64,000 bases of DNA. Origin: Chlorops oryzae. Taxonomy: Eukaryota > Arthropoda > Insecta > Diptera > Chloropidae. Made by a program: the position numbers and the translations under genes. The stretch covers positions 71,541,119 to 71,605,118 of the forward strand of contig CM035808.1 in NCBI GenBank assembly GCA_020466095.1, written 5' to 3'. Under the pieces are notes generated by a model. That model was not told the origin of the DNA, made no database searches, and worked only from the letters and a program-made list of their open reading frames with translations. Shown here in pieces: positions 22,665-34,083 of this stretch (position 1 is the first letter of the stretch; every line of letters starts with the position of its first letter).

Positions 22665-23472
22665 TAAGCATAGAAGTACTGTCGAATTGTTGCATAAGGT
22701 ACGTTTGCATATGTGTGGTGCATTTTTGTCTTTTGAATAAAGTGATTAAATTTCAAAATCAAAGTTAAAGTCAAACTTCACGCGCGTGAGAAATTGTACA
22801 GATATACATACATAGATCGAGTCATAGGTTCCGTTCGGAGAAATAGCTTCCCGCGCCCGAAAAATCGTACATATATACATACATATATCGATACATACGT
22901 TCCGTTCGGAGATAAAGCAAAGCAGTGTTAAAATTTGTCGTTCGCTTTATACTTACTTTTGGTTTCGATCTAGCACAGAGAGGTGCGTGTATATACTTAC
23001 ATACAGATTTGATTTGTATATGGTCAGTGACTTCGGGTTGTGGGTCGAGCCTTTGCCGCTCAGCTGGTCGATTTCGCTTTCTTTTTCGGTTTTTTTGCCT
23101 ATGCAATATTTGCCTTAGACCCAGCTTCTTTCGTTCGGTGCATTTAAGACTGCCTTCTCGTAGCTTATTTGCAATTTCAACCCACAACTATATACGAAGA
23201 TCTCTGTTTTCGATTTCGTTTTCCATTTTCGTTTGAATTTAATTGCAACGACAAATTTTAAGCCGGCATATAACCAGAGCTTTCGTTCTTAAATTACAGT
23301 GACAGACAAAAAATTAGAGGTTGTTTTGCTAAACTGTCTGACTTCTTCGGTGTCTGAATAAAACAAATTTTATTTCCATCTTCGTTGTTGACAGGAAAAT
23401 TCTTTTTCTTTTCTCGGTTTCTTTTTTTTTTTTTTTTTTGTGTAACATCAAACACACGCTTCATTAATTATA
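22665..23472 (+). other. Leader of BEL A between primer site and gag
   Basis: Non-coding leader. It contains a ~70-bp tandem duplication around TACATACATA-TCGA ... GTTCCGTTCGGAGA (about 22800-22915) and an 18-bp T-run near 23425. Confidence 0.55.
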
Positions 23473-24240
23473 ATGTCGACGCTGGACGCATTTATTCGTG
23501 CCACCAATAATCTTATTGAATTTGAGGTAAATTTTAATTCCATTGAAATTGCGAGAGACTTGTAAGCGTCTCTAGAAATTCATGGCGACGAAATAAAAAT
23601 TTTGTGGAAGGTAGTTAAGAGCAAATACGAGAGTTACCTTCAATCGGTCGCGGAAGATAAGTGCGATGATAAAGTTAAGGATTCTGTCAATATTCCTGCT
23701 GTTAAGCAGAAACATCAAACCGCGTATAATGCTTACGTAAGGTGTCTGTCCGCAATAAATGAAATGGTGACGGCATTAGAAAGTCGGGTCAGCACCAAGG
23801 CTAACTCAAGTCAACTTGAGCCGCCTGAATTTTCGAATATGGGCATGCGAGTGCCTCCGTGTGACATTGATAGTTTCAATGGGGACTATACAGCCGCTTG
23901 CAAACTTTGTCCGAAAGGGAACCATCCCATTCGGTCGTGTCCTAAGTTTTTAAAAATGAAGGTTGAGGATCGGTTAGCGAGCATTCCAAAATTCGGTTTG
24001 TGTATTAATTGTTTTGCTCGCGCTTATTCGGTTAAGGATTGTCAAAGTAAATATAGTTATTTTACTTTTCACAAGCGTCATCATACGCTTCTACACCGGG
24101 AGGTCTCCTATTCCGCCAATCAAAGGCCGATGGCCCGTCAACTAGCGCTGTGTCGCAGCAGCAACTACTTTCAGCTCAAGTCGCTCCAAACACGGTTAAC
24201 GACGAAGCTGCTGTGCAGTCGTGTTGGGCAGCAGGGATGA
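23473..24240 (+). pseudogene. BEL A Gag with zinc knuckles
   Basis: The ATG at 23473 starts MSTLDAFIRATNNLIEFE, the usual BEL/Pao Gag opening. A stop occurs at codon 31 (about 23563), after which the frame continues with KILWKVVKSKYESYLQ. The C-terminal part has Pao-type zinc-binding residues: CKLCPKGNHPIRSCPKFL, CINCFARAYSVKDC and the HHTLLH motif that in this family precedes the protease. Gag would assemble the particle and bind element RNA. The early stop makes this copy non-functional. The protease frame begins before the Gag frame stops, so an overlap or shift joined them originally. Confidence 0.8.
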
Positions 24241-25413
24241 CGAGCGTGTTGCTGGGCACGGTCATGGTGCGACTGGACCATGCGGATAAATTCTATTACG
24301 CTAGAGCGCTCTTAGATTCAGGTTCTGAAGGAACGTTTATTTCCGAAAGAATTCAAAGGCGGCTTCAACTGCCTTCGCTGCCAGTATGTGCATCCTTTAG
24401 TGGAGTAGGAGCGGCGACGAATATTATGTCGCGGCACTCGTGTAAAATTTCGTTAGGTTCGCCTCTAGCTGCTGATGTTCGTATTGAGACGACTGCGTTA
24501 GTCTTTCTAAAAATCGCCGGGGATCTTCCGTCCTGCACCATAGGCAAGACTCATTTTTCGACTCTGCCTAATATTCGATTAGCAGATAAAAATTTCGCGA
24601 CGCAATCGCCCATTGATGTCCTCATTGGAGCCGATTTGCTTCCTAGTGTTTTGAAGGATATCATTAAACGGAAAATTTTTGGTTCCTTAATAGCGCAAGA
24701 GACCGTTTTCGGTTGGATTCTGATGGGTCCCATTCTGCTCCATAGATCTTTTTCCATAAAACGAATGTTTTTCTTTGCGATCCAAATTCGGTGGAAAAAG
24801 CGCTCACGCGTTTTTGGGAGGTGGAGGATCTTCCTCAAAAACGGATAGAATCGGAAGAAGATTCTTATTGTGACGAGTTGTTCAAGAGAACCACTAAGAG
24901 AAATAGCGACGGTCGCTATATGGTTGTGCTTCCGTTTAAAGAGAGTTTTCCTGATGATATTCAAGTTGGGTCGTCCCGAAAAATAGTGTTGGCTCAGTTT
25001 TTGCGTAACGAGGCGCGCTTAAACAAAAATTCTAAAACCAAGGATGAATACGAATCGGTATTAAAAGAATATTTAGAGCTTTTACACATGGAGAGGGTTC
25101 AAGATTCTAGTCGATCCGTTTTTCCCAATTTTTCTTTGCCCCATCACGCGGTGATAAAAGAAGAAAGTAATACCATGAAAGTCCGGGTAGTCTTCAACGC
25201 TTCCAATACATCAGACAATTCGATTAGTGTTAACGACATTTTACATACAGGGCCTCTGCGACAGTCAGATTTGACGCTTCTCCTCAAACGCCATTTCAAA
25301 GAATCCTATTTCGTCAGGCCCCAGGTGAAGATGTGGCGGATTTCGTGTTGAAGACTGTCGCATTTGGAGCTAATTGCGCTCCTTATCTCGCCATCCGAAC
25401 ACTTTTACAGTTA
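24150..25413 (+). pseudogene. BEL A Pol, first part: aspartic protease and N-terminal reverse transcriptase
   Basis: The first frame holds the BEL/Pao aspartic protease (DUF1758/A17-like): ALLDSGSEGTFISERIQ supplies the catalytic DSG, and PIDVLIGADLLPSVL with ETVFGWILMGPI are the downstream family motifs. A second frame from about 24791 has the pre-RT linker and the RT fingers (HHAVIKEES, KVRVVFNAS, LLLKRHF). One shift later the frame reads FRQAPGEDVADFVLKTV and FGANCAPYLAIRTLLQL, the RT palm block. It stops at the solo-LTR insertion at 25414. At least two frameshifts are present before the insertion. Confidence 0.85.
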
Positions 25414-26194
25414 TGTTAAAGGTTTCCTGTGCGTATTCTTGGAAGAAAGATACACCTGAATCCCTTTTTTCATGTAGAAAACAAAAACAAGGGCAAACAA
25501 TAAATTCAGTCAATCTCTTTTATTAATTTATAGTCCTCTTGTTTACTTTTACATGAATTATTTCTAAGCTAAACTCCTTCTTACACTCGAAATACTTCCT
25601 AGTATACTAACTAACACTTAAAGTCCACGTTCTAGTCGCTGTTGCCGCTTGATGAGTACAGCCGATTCGAATTGGGACTTTGAAAACAAAAATGCAAGTC
25701 CCCGTCCAGATCTTGATCACTTGGTTTTATAGGTGGAAAGTGTTTAGCATTCACTTTCTTGTTGGGATGTCGCAATCTGGAATACTGTTGTTGTGTTGCA
25801 ATACTATTTCGAAATTGACATTTCACAACCTCTTGTTGTTGTTGACCCATTTTGATGCTTGAATTCGATATCTACGAGTTTGCCGAAACTGCAACCCTTG
25901 CTGTTTTCTTGCTCGTCATTCTCGCTGCCCGCCGTTCTCACTCTTTGTTGTTCTCGCTGTTCGTCGCTTTGGCTGTCGTTTACTAATTTATGCCAACGAT
26001 CATATTACCTTGCGGCTGTTGGCTTCGCCTTTGAGTTTGTTTTTTGTTGTTGTTCTGGCCTTAAAAGTGAGCTTGCATTTTTTTTTTCAGCTTTCACTTC
26101 AAGGTATTTGGCTATTTCAATCACAGCTAATTATTTTGGTTCTGACGGTCAATCAGAGGCGATACAGAAGGGTTGTGAGTAGAGACGGCTCACA
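25414..26194 (-). mobile_element. Solo LTR (781 bp) inserted in the RT gene of BEL A
   Basis: The insert begins TGTTAAAGG and ends CTCACA, with ACAGTTA on both sides (25407-25413 and 26195-26201). Deleting it joins RTLLQL to LADDVES in the RT without a gap. TG...CA termini, a short duplication and no internal coding region identify a solo LTR. A poly(A) signal in CTATAAATTAATAAAAGAG (minus strand, about 25530) favours minus orientation. A 72-codon minus-strand frame inside (25850-25632) has no known domain. The family is unidentified. Confidence 0.8.
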
Positions 26195-26201
26195 ACAGTT
26201 A

Positions 26202-28169
26202 GCAGATGACGTAGAAAGTTCTATGCCGTTAGGAAGTCATATATTGATAAATTCGATGTATGTAAATGATAGTTTATCTGCAGGTCGTACTATTGAGTCG
26301 ACTATTCAAGCGCGAGATGAATTGAAAACCGCGTTAGAGTCTGCTGGATTCCCTTTGCGTAAGTGGACGTCCAATTCGCGTACGGTATTGAAAGGTCTTC
26401 CAAAATTGCATCTTCTTCACGAAGAATTGTTATCTCTCGATGAGCATAGTGTAGCTAAGACCCTGGGAATTCAGTGGAACGCGCAAGCCGATGTTTTTTA
26501 CTTCCACACTAAGGCCATTGAAAAGAAAGACAGCGTTCACTAAGCGCGAAATTCTCTCGCAAATGGCGAAATTGTTTGATCCAGCCGGTTGGCTCTCTCC
26601 TATAGTGGTGTCTGCTAAAATTTTGATGCAGTAAATTTTGCTGTAGCGCATAGATTGGAACGCGCAGCTCCCTCGGCCATGTTTGAAAAAATTGACAATC
26701 ATCATGGAAAATCTCCCTTGCATTAATGATATTCGCATCTCGCGGTGGGTAGAATTTCATCCAGATGGTGACTTTGAGCTTAACGGATTTTGCGATGCCT
26801 CCAAAAAGGCTTACGGCGCTGCATTATATGTGCGTCTCAAACAAGCGTTTCTTTTTGACGGATTCCACAATTGTCTTAGCGTGGCTACAAAAGTCTCCGT
26901 GTAAGGGTTAACGATTTGTGGTGGCATGGGCCAGCGTGGCTCCCTTTACCATTAGCTCCCTGGAGAAATCGCGGCTCCACTTTATCCTTTGAAACGGATG
27001 AAGAAAGGAAGCCGCTCCGAACGCATGCCACTACTTTGGATACTACGGAAGATATTCTCGAGCGATTTTCGGACTACTCTCGAGTAATCCGAGTGCTTGC
27101 GTATGTGTATCATTTTGTGAAAATCATCCTACGCAAAAATCCATTGGTAATTCCCTTACAGACAATTTTTCGAGGCGCGACACGGTGGAAATTCAAATTA
27201 AACTTTGTAAATTGGCCCAACAAAAAGCTTTTGTAACAAAGTACGAATCCTTAAAAAATAGAAAGATCGTAGCCGCAACCAGTTCGATATTAAATCTTAA
27301 CCCATTTCTCGATCGAGAGGGCGTGATGCGGGTTAATAGTCGATTAGCGTCGAGTCCTAGCCTTTCATGAAACGAACGCCATCCTATTATTCTACAGTAT
27401 AATTGTCAATTATCTCGACTTTTAGTTCGTTTTCATCATACGGTTTCGCTTCATGGTGGAAACGCTCTCGTTTTGAGGTTAATTCGAACTCAATTTTCGA
27501 TTTCAAAGGTAAAAGATTTTATGAAAACAAGTATTCACAATTGTAAAACTTGTATTTTACATAACGTCAAATTGAGACAACAAATGATGGGCATACTCCC
27601 TCCCGAGCGTACGTTATTGGATAAGCCGTTCTTACACACTGGTGTTGATTTCGCAGGCCCCTTTGAGAACAAAAGTACTGCCGGCCGTTCGAGAGTAATA
27701 ACAAAAGGCTACGCATGTATTTATGTTTGTTTCGCGACGAAGGCCATTCATCTTGAGGCCGTTTCTGACCTTTCTACTCCTGCGTTCCTAGCGTCTTATA
27801 ACCACTTTGCTGCCAGGAGGGGCTGTCCAAGTCATATTTACTCCGATAATGGTAAACATTTCGTAGGTGCCTCGCAAACTGTATGCAGAGTTCGTAAATG
27901 CGTCGCGTGATGCTGTACTTGCGCACCAGGAGCATCATAAAATTGTCTGGCATTTTATTTCCCCCGGAGGGCCTCATATGGGAGGTCTTTGGGAAGCCTG
28001 TGTTCGTAGTTTCAAAATTCATTTCGTGAAGGTGATCGGCACCTTTAAATTAACTTTCGAAGAATTTACAACAATCCTCGTTCGCATTGAAGCCGGTCTA
28101 AATCCACGTCCAATCTCTCCAATGTCAGAAAATCCTTCGGATTTAGTGGCATTAACTCCCGGACACTTC
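26202..28169 (+). pseudogene. BEL A Pol, second part: RT palm/thumb, RNase H and integrase
   Basis: It resumes after the solo LTR with LADDVESSMPLG and the RT catalytic block, which here reads MYVNDSLSAG (the family normally has YVDD, so one catalytic aspartate is lost). FCDASKKAYGAALYVR (about 26788-26835) is the RNase H start. The integrase zinc-binding part (FHHTVSLHGG ... CKTCILHN, about 27430-27560) is followed by the D,D,E core: HTGVDFAGPF, IYSDNGKHFVGA and GGPHMGGLWEACVRSFK. Frames change several times (about 26545, 26905, 27235, 27880). The protein is cut at PGHFL by piggyBac, and the remaining codons are at 36970. Confidence 0.85.
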
Positions 28170-28959
28170 TTAACCCTGCTGGTGCCTTGGGACCATTTGG
28201 TCCAAAATGCAACAGTTTTTTTATGATAAAATTTTAACGGATGAACAAATCGATTTGAAATTTTTTCTAATGTTATTTTTATTAAAGATACATCTTAAAA
28301 CAAAATCTTAAATTAAATCAATAAGCGGATGTGTCTCAAAAACAAAAAATAACACTCAGTGCCTTGGTGGTGATTTGGTCCAAAGTAATTTTCCCATGGG
28401 TTTTGTTCACGAAAAAGCTAGTTATTATTTGTAGGCTTAAAATTTTGTTTCACACAAGTCGAGCAAAGCGTTGTGCGATTTTTTTTTACAAACAAACGCT
28501 CCACATATAACGCATTTTATGTCCGATTTAGCCTTGCAACAGGCGCAGTGGCCGCGTTTTCTGCTTTTTGCGGAAGTCGTTGCTGGTGATGGGGGATTCG
28601 AAGACGACGCCGGAAAAGGAGAGTTGGAACGTGAAGAGGCTGGTGATGATCTGCATGTGCCCAAAATTTCCGCGGACGACTGCAGTCTTGGTGTTCTGTT
28701 GCGCTTGTTCATAAATTCTGCGGCCAACTGAAGTGCCAGCGTTCGCAAAAATGTTTGTCGTTTTCGGTTCGTGTCTGCTGGACTCCAAGACGAATCTAAT
28801 TCGGAATATATTATATAACATAGGCGTTGAGAGCAGATATATCTATGATGTTATAAAAGACTACGTTCGGCCAACGGTTGGTCTTTCTCTTCGTACTATA
28901 AAACAAGATCATTTGGTCGACCGTATCTACACCGCCTTTCGTTGAATTGAAATAATATA

Positions 28960-29234
28960 TGTGGGATCGAATTTCCCATCGCGTTGGCAACACTAGAGTC
29001 ATTCATTGTACGTTTGCCAAAGTCGGAGGCAGTCGATGTTTTGAAGCGAACGAGTGACGACGCTAAAGTTGAAATCGAGCCGTGACGACGAAAAACGACG
29101 CGAACCTAAATTTCTATTTGTTAAAACGCTTTTATCCATTTTCTTTTCATTACTTAAATTGAGCCATATTTTTTGTTAAATAAAACTTTTATTAAAACAT
29201 TCTTTAAAAACTTTAAGCTACCCTGCTTCTCATA
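28960..29234 (+). mobile_element. 5' LTR of the gypsy element
   Basis: It contains a poly(A) signal (TTAAATAAAACTTTTATT, near 29180). No TATA box is obvious, so an Inr/DPE-type promoter is possible. The sequence reads identical to 33809-34083. Confidence 0.9.
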
Positions 29235-29258
29235 TAAATTGGGGTCTCAACTCGGATA
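29235..29258 (+). promoter_or_regulatory. Candidate primer-binding site of the gypsy element
   Basis: TTGGGGTCTCAACTCGG follows the LTR end within a few bases, and TGGGG at its start fits a tRNA CCA end. I could not assign the tRNA. Confidence 0.4.
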
Positions 29259-29333
29259 TAAAGACGCGAAACCTATAAGTTGAGTGTGTATGTGTTTCTG
29301 AAAAATTTTAAGCCGTTATTGATAATTGTGAAA

Positions 29334-32300
29334 ATGCGCTCTTTGCAAGACATTGAGAAAATTCGCAGAAATATTCGTAATGCAAGCAAGGCGAATATTG
29401 CAGCGCTTCATAAATTTGTTTTTGAGGAAGAAGGCGACAGAGGTAATCGACAAAGGCTGAGGGAGTTTAGCGGTTTCGATTTCAACATAGACGACGAAAG
29501 CTATCACAGGAAAGTAGCGTATATCGATTCAAATCTAACGGCGGCTGATTTGGCGGTAATATGCTCGATTCTGGGAATCAAGCATTCGGTGAACGACGTA
29601 AAGACACATATCTTCCAATTCCTTAACAACTTCGAGAGCGAAGAGAACGACGATGAGGAAACAGAAGATGACGACGACGACGAAAACGAAGCAAACAATA
29701 GCGAAGAAGAGCCGATTGTTGACGAAGTAACCGAAGAGAGGGAAACGGACGCAGAAGACGCTGATCAAACAGTGCGCTGGAACGATGGAAATTTTGGAAA
29801 CAGCAACAACAACAAAGTGAGCGAAAGAAAGAAGAACGTCGCGAAAATAAAGCAACGAGAGCGCAAAAGTGACGAAAATAAAGAGAAGAAAAGTCGAGAA
29901 CAGAAACGCGTAAAGGCAGCCAACGACGACTGCGCATATCAACCACCGAAGTTCGTCATGAATTTTAGAGACATAGAGGATTCTATACGCACATTTGACG
30001 GCAGCGAAAACATTTCTATAGATGTGTGGGTGAGAGAATTCGAAGAGACAGCTATGCTTATGAATTGGGACGAGTTGCAAAAGTTTGTCTTTGCAAAAAA
30101 GTCAATAAAAGGGTTGGCGAAAACATTTATTGGCAGCGAGAGAGACATTTTTTCGTGGAACAGTTTAAAAGCAGCTCTTCTATCGGAATTTGGAATGACG
30201 GTAAATAGTGCTATGCTGCACAAACAGTTAATTGGGCGGAAAATAGGAAAAGAGGAAGGAGTGAGAGAATATTTTTTTCATATGAAAGACATTGCCGGTC
30301 GTGGAAATATCGAAGATCGCGCACTAATACAATATGTTATCGACGGTATTAATGATTTGAACATAAATAAAACAATTTTGTACGGTGCAAAAGATGTAAC
30401 AGAATTTAAAGAAAAACTAAAATATTACGAAATTTTACGTGCAAACAATGAGAAAGTGATGAATAAAAATAATGACAAAAAACAAAATGTTAACTCAAAA
30501 GGTGCGAACGAAAGCTCGAGAAACGCGAAAGAGAATATCAAAAGGAATGATGATAAATGTTTCAATTGCGGCGAAAAAGGGCATAAAGCGAACGATTGCA
30601 AAAACAAAGAAAAGGGAACCAAATGTTTTTCGTGCAATAGTTTTGGACACATTTCGAGGAATTGCCCAAAGAAAAAGACAAATGAAATAAACGCGAATGT
30701 AAACATCATAAATGACTGCAAAAACAGAATGATTAAGCGAATTCAAATTGATAATTTCGAAACGAGTGCGTTATTCGATACAGGGAGTAAATTTAATATT
30801 TTGACGGAAAAGATTTTTAAGTGTTTAAAGAATTTTGAAATTTCTGAGTCGAATATTTACTTGATCGGATTCGGTAATAATGCAGAGAATAATAAAATAA
30901 AATCGATCGGTCGCGTGATGCTTAACTTCAGTATTGACGGTGAAAATTTTGAAATGCAGTTTGAAGTGGTCCCTACTCACTGTTTGGACGTTCCAGTTGT
31001 TATTGGTTGTGAAATTTGTTCTCAGGCTGAAATAAACATTAACCCAACGAGTCTAACAATTAAGAAAATTACAAATAATGATGAAAATCTGTTAAAAAAC
31101 ATGATGAAAATTAACATTGCAGATGATTCTGAAAATAATTTTGATATTGACGGGTCGGTTAGTAAAAATACAAAACGTAAAGTAATTGATATCGTTCAAA
31201 ATTATAAACCGAATAAAATTAAAACGACGAACGTTGAAATGTCCATTTTGCTGAAGGATGATAATTCTATATCTTCGAGGCCACGCAGATTGCCTATTTC
31301 TGAAAGATGTATCGTGGAGCAACAGGTTGATGAGTGGCTGAAAGATGGTGTAATCGAGGAATCCGAATCAGAGTACAGCAGTCCTGTGGTTTTGGTGCGA
31401 AAACGAGATGGAACACCACGGCTTTGCATTGACTATCGACGAATCAATAAGGTTATTGTGAGGGATCGGTTTCCATTGCCATTAATTGAAGACCAATTAG
31501 ATCGGTTGCAGAGCGCCAAGATTTTTAGTACCATCGACCTTAGGAATGGTTTCTTCCACGTGAACGTTGCGAATGACAGCAGAAAATACACCTCTTTTGT
31601 TACTCATAATGGGCAGTTCCAGTTTAAAAAGGTTCCATTTGGCCTGTGCAACTCACCCAGTGTCTTTCAGAGGTACGTAAACTCCATATTTCGTGACTTG
31701 ACTCGACGAGGTGTAGCCTTGCCCTATATTGATGATGTCATCATACCTGCCGATGATGAAGAGGAAGCTATAAAACGCTTGGAGGAAGTTTTTTCTTTAT
31801 GTCGAGATTATGGCTTGGAGATTAATTTCAAGAAATGCCAGTTTTTGAAAAGACGTGTTGAGTTTCTTGGCCATATCATTGAAGATCATACTATTTCACC
31901 AGCGCCGGCAAAAATAGAAGCGTTGCAAAAGTTTAAGTTGCCGGAAGGGCTGAAGGACTTAGAAAGCTTCATTGGTCTAGCTAGCTATTTTCGGAAGTTT
32001 GTTCCAGGTTTTTCGACGATGGCCAAACCACTAACGGACTTGAAGAGGAAGGACCGAAAATTCCAGATGGGAGCCGAGCAAGTGGATTCCTTTAATACCA
32101 TAAAACAAGCTTTGTGTGATAGACCAACGCTGAGGATATTTAACCAACATTTGGAGACTGAGGTCCACACAGATGCTTGGATGCATGGTTACGGAGCGGT
32201 ACTACTCCAGAGAGCTTTGGACGATGGAAATTTGCATCCGGTTTATTACATGAGTAAGAAAACCACCGAGGCTGAAAAGAAGTACTCAAGCTACGAATTG

Positions 32301-33845
32301 GAGGTCTTGGCTGTAGTCGAGGCTGTGAAAAAGTTTCGCGTTTACCTTATTGGTCTGCATTTTAAGCTTGTCACTGACTGTAACGCGTTTACGAAAACAT
32401 TGACGAAGAAGGATCTATGTACACGAGTAGCAAGATGGGTTCTATTACTTGAGGAATACGACTATGCGGTGGAACATCGTTCGGGTTCACAGATGCGACA
32501 TGTCGACGCCCTAAGCCGGTATCCAGTGATGTTCGTTGACGAGTACAATATTTTGGTGCAGATTCGAAACGCTCAAAATAAAGATGACGGATTGGTTGCT
32601 ATTATGGAAATTCTAAAATCTCAAGCGAATTATGACAACTACTTTCTGAAAGGCGACGTTTTGTACAAGCTGAAGGATGAACAAGAGCTGATAGTTATAC
32701 CTGAGGTCATGCAAACGAATATAATTCAGCAAGTACATGAGAGAGGTCACTTTGCGGTGAAGAAAACAAAGGAACTCATATCCAAGGAATACTTTATATC
32801 GAAGCTGGAGCAAAAAATACAAAAGGTTATTTCGTGTTGTATTCATTGCATTTTGTGTAATCGGAAACGTGGAAAGATGGAAGGCGAATTAAATCCTATC
32901 GACAAAGGCGAGACTCCGTTGCAGACTTTTCATGTGGATTTTCTTGGACCACTCGAATCTACAAACAAGTGTTACAACCATATTCTGGTAGTGGTGGATG
33001 CTTTCACCAAGTTTAATTGGTTGTATCCAACCAAAACGACGTCAGCGAAGGATTTGATCCAAAAACTGCAACAACAAAGTCAAGTATTTGGTAACCCTGT
33101 TAACATCATATCGGACCGAGGTTCTGCATTTACTAGTGAGGATTTCAAGAGGTACTGCGACGAACAAAACATTAAGCACTTCTTGATAACAACGGGACTT
33201 CCACGGGTTAATGGTCAGGTGGAACGAATGAATTCCGTCATAGCGAACGTTCTGGCCAAACTCAGCCTCAAGGATCCAACGAAGTGGTTTAAGCACGTCG
33301 AAGGAGTTCAACAGCTAATAAACTCTACCTTTTCTCGAAGCACGCATGCCACTCCTTTTGAGCTGATGACTGGGGTCAAAATGCGATTGAAGGAAGACTT
33401 AAACTTAAAGGAGCTAATTGAAGCAGAAATTATTAAGCAGTTCGATGTTCAGAGAAATACATTGCGTCAGCAAGCTAAGGAGAACATACATAAAATTCAA
33501 GCTGAAAATAAGAAGTCCTACAATCGAAGACGCAAACCAGCAAGAAAATACAAAGTTGGTGACCTTGTGGCCATAAAAAGGACCCAGCTGGGTGGTGGTC
33601 TAAAACTGAAGCCAAAATATTTGGGACCTTACGAGGTAACGGGTGTCAAACTAAATAATTCCTATGATCTTATCCGAACAGGTAGCTGCTATGGAGGTCC
33701 TATGAGAACAACGAGTTGCGCCGAGTTTATGAAGCCCTGGTTGCCATATAACGACGATGGTGACAGTGATGACGCATTCGAGGCGAATGGCTCGCAGGAT
33801 GGCCGAGTTGTGGGATCGAATTTCCCATCGCGTTGGCAACACTAG
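29334..33845 (+). CDS. Gypsy Gag-Pol polyprotein, 1503 codons, intact
   Basis: I start at the ATG at 29334 (context AAAATG); the frame is open slightly further upstream but has no earlier ATG. Approximate residues: acidic/basic Gag region to about 400; two CCHC knuckles, CFNCGEKGHKANDC (about 409) and CFSCNSFGHISRNC (about 431); protease ALFDTGSKFN (about 480); RT with YIDDVIIP (about 798); RNase H from HTDAWMHGYGA (about 944). The integrase has HH-CC residues (about 1134-1185) and DDE residues in FHVDFLGPL, IISDRGSAF and NGQVERMNS. A basic tail with GPYEV follows. Gag and Pol share one frame without a shift. The last 12 codons and the stop lie inside the 3' LTR. All catalytic motifs look intact, so this copy may be able to move. 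The clade within Ty3/gypsy is uncertain. Confidence 0.95.
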   Translation: MRSLQDIEKIRRNIRNASKANIAALHKFVFEEEGDRGNRQRLREFSGFDFNIDDESYHRKVAYIDSNLTAADLAVICSILGIKHSVNDVKTHIFQFLNNFESEENDDEETEDDDDDENEANNSEEEPIVDEVTEERETDAEDADQTVRWNDGNFGNSNNNKVSERKKNVAKIKQRERKSDENKEKKSREQKRVKAANDDCAYQPPKFVMNFRDIEDSIRTFDGSENISIDVWVREFEETAMLMNWDELQKFVFAKKSIKGLAKTFIGSERDIFSWNSLKAALLSEFGMTVNSAMLHKQLIGRKIGKEEGVREYFFHMKDIAGRGNIEDRALIQYVIDGINDLNINKTILYGAKDVTEFKEKLKYYEILRANNEKVMNKNNDKKQNVNSKGANESSRNAKENIKRNDDKCFNCGEKGHKANDCKNKEKGTKCFSCNSFGHISRNCPKKKTNEINANVNIINDCKNRMIKRIQIDNFETSALFDTGSKFNILTEKIFKCLKNFEISESNIYLIGFGNNAENNKIKSIGRVMLNFSIDGENFEMQFEVVPTHCLDVPVVIGCEICSQAEININPTSLTIKKITNNDENLLKNMMKINIADDSENNFDIDGSVSKNTKRKVIDIVQNYKPNKIKTTNVEMSILLKDDNSISSRPRRLPISERCIVEQQVDEWLKDGVIEESESEYSSPVVLVRKRDGTPRLCIDYRRINKVIVRDRFPLPLIEDQLDRLQSAKIFSTIDLRNGFFHVNVANDSRKYTSFVTHNGQFQFKKVPFGLCNSPSVFQRYVNSIFRDLTRRGVALPYIDDVIIPADDEEEAIKRLEEVFSLCRDYGLEINFKKCQFLKRRVEFLGHIIEDHTISPAPAKIEALQKFKLPEGLKDLESFIGLASYFRKFVPGFSTMAKPLTDLKRKDRKFQMGAEQVDSFNTIKQALCDRPTLRIFNQHLETEVHTDAWMHGYGAVLLQRALDDGNLHPVYYMSKKTTEAEKKYSSYELEVLAVVEAVKKFRVYLIGLHFKLVTDCNAFTKTLTKKDLCTRVARWVLLLEEYDYAVEHRSGSQMRHVDALSRYPVMFVDEYNILVQIRNAQNKDDGLVAIMEILKSQANYDNYFLKGDVLYKLKDEQELIVIPEVMQTNIIQQVHERGHFAVKKTKELISKEYFISKLEQKIQKVISCCIHCILCNRKRGKMEGELNPIDKGETPLQTFHVDFLGPLESTNKCYNHILVVVDAFTKFNWLYPTKTTSAKDLIQKLQQQSQVFGNPVNIISDRGSAFTSEDFKRYCDEQNIKHFLITTGLPRVNGQVERMNSVIANVLAKLSLKDPTKWFKHVEGVQQLINSTFSRSTHATPFELMTGVKMRLKEDLNLKELIEAEIIKQFDVQRNTLRQQAKENIHKIQAENKKSYNRRRKPARKYKVGDLVAIKRTQLGGGLKLKPKYLGPYEVTGVKLNNSYDLIRTGSCYGGPMRTTSCAEFMKPWLPYNDDGDSDDAFEANGSQDGRVVGSNFPSRWQH

Positions 33846-34083
33846 AGTCATTCATTGTACGTTTGCCAAAGTCGGAGGCAGTCGATGTTTTGAAGCGAAC
33901 GAGTGACGACGCTAAAGTTGAAATCGAGCCGTGACGACGAAAAACGACGCGAACCTAAATTTCTATTTGTTAAAACGCTTTTATCCATTTTCTTTTCATT
34001 ACTTAAATTGAGCCATATTTTTTGTTAAATAAAACTTTTATTAAAACATTCTTTAAAAACTTTAAGCTACCCTGCTTCTCATA
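33809..34083 (+). mobile_element. 3' LTR of the gypsy element
   Basis: It repeats 28960-29234. The Gag-Pol stop codon is 37 bases inside it. TATATATAATCTCC follows, where piggyBac coding resumes on the minus strand. Confidence 0.9.

Larger units (their letters stand above)
28960..34083 (+). mobile_element. Young Ty3/gypsy retrotransposon, 5.1 kb, intact ORF
   Basis: The two 275-bp LTRs (28960-29234 and 33809-34083) begin TGTGGGATCGAATTTCCCAT and end CTGCTTCTCATA, and I see no difference between them. TATA repeats flank both sides, and rejoining the flanks restores the piggyBac reading KPEIIYYFNSTKGG. One uninterrupted gag-pol frame fills the interior. There is no env frame. Identical LTRs and an intact ORF mean that this is the most recent large insertion in the window. 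Confidence 0.95.

Noticed and set aside
29280..29333. Starting the gypsy polyprotein at 29280
   Set aside because: That codon is TTG; the first ATG in frame is at 29334 with a good context.
29504..30080. Several cysteine/phenylalanine-rich minus-strand frames over the gypsy gag
   Set aside because: They are shadows of the acidic GAA/GAC-rich coding strand.
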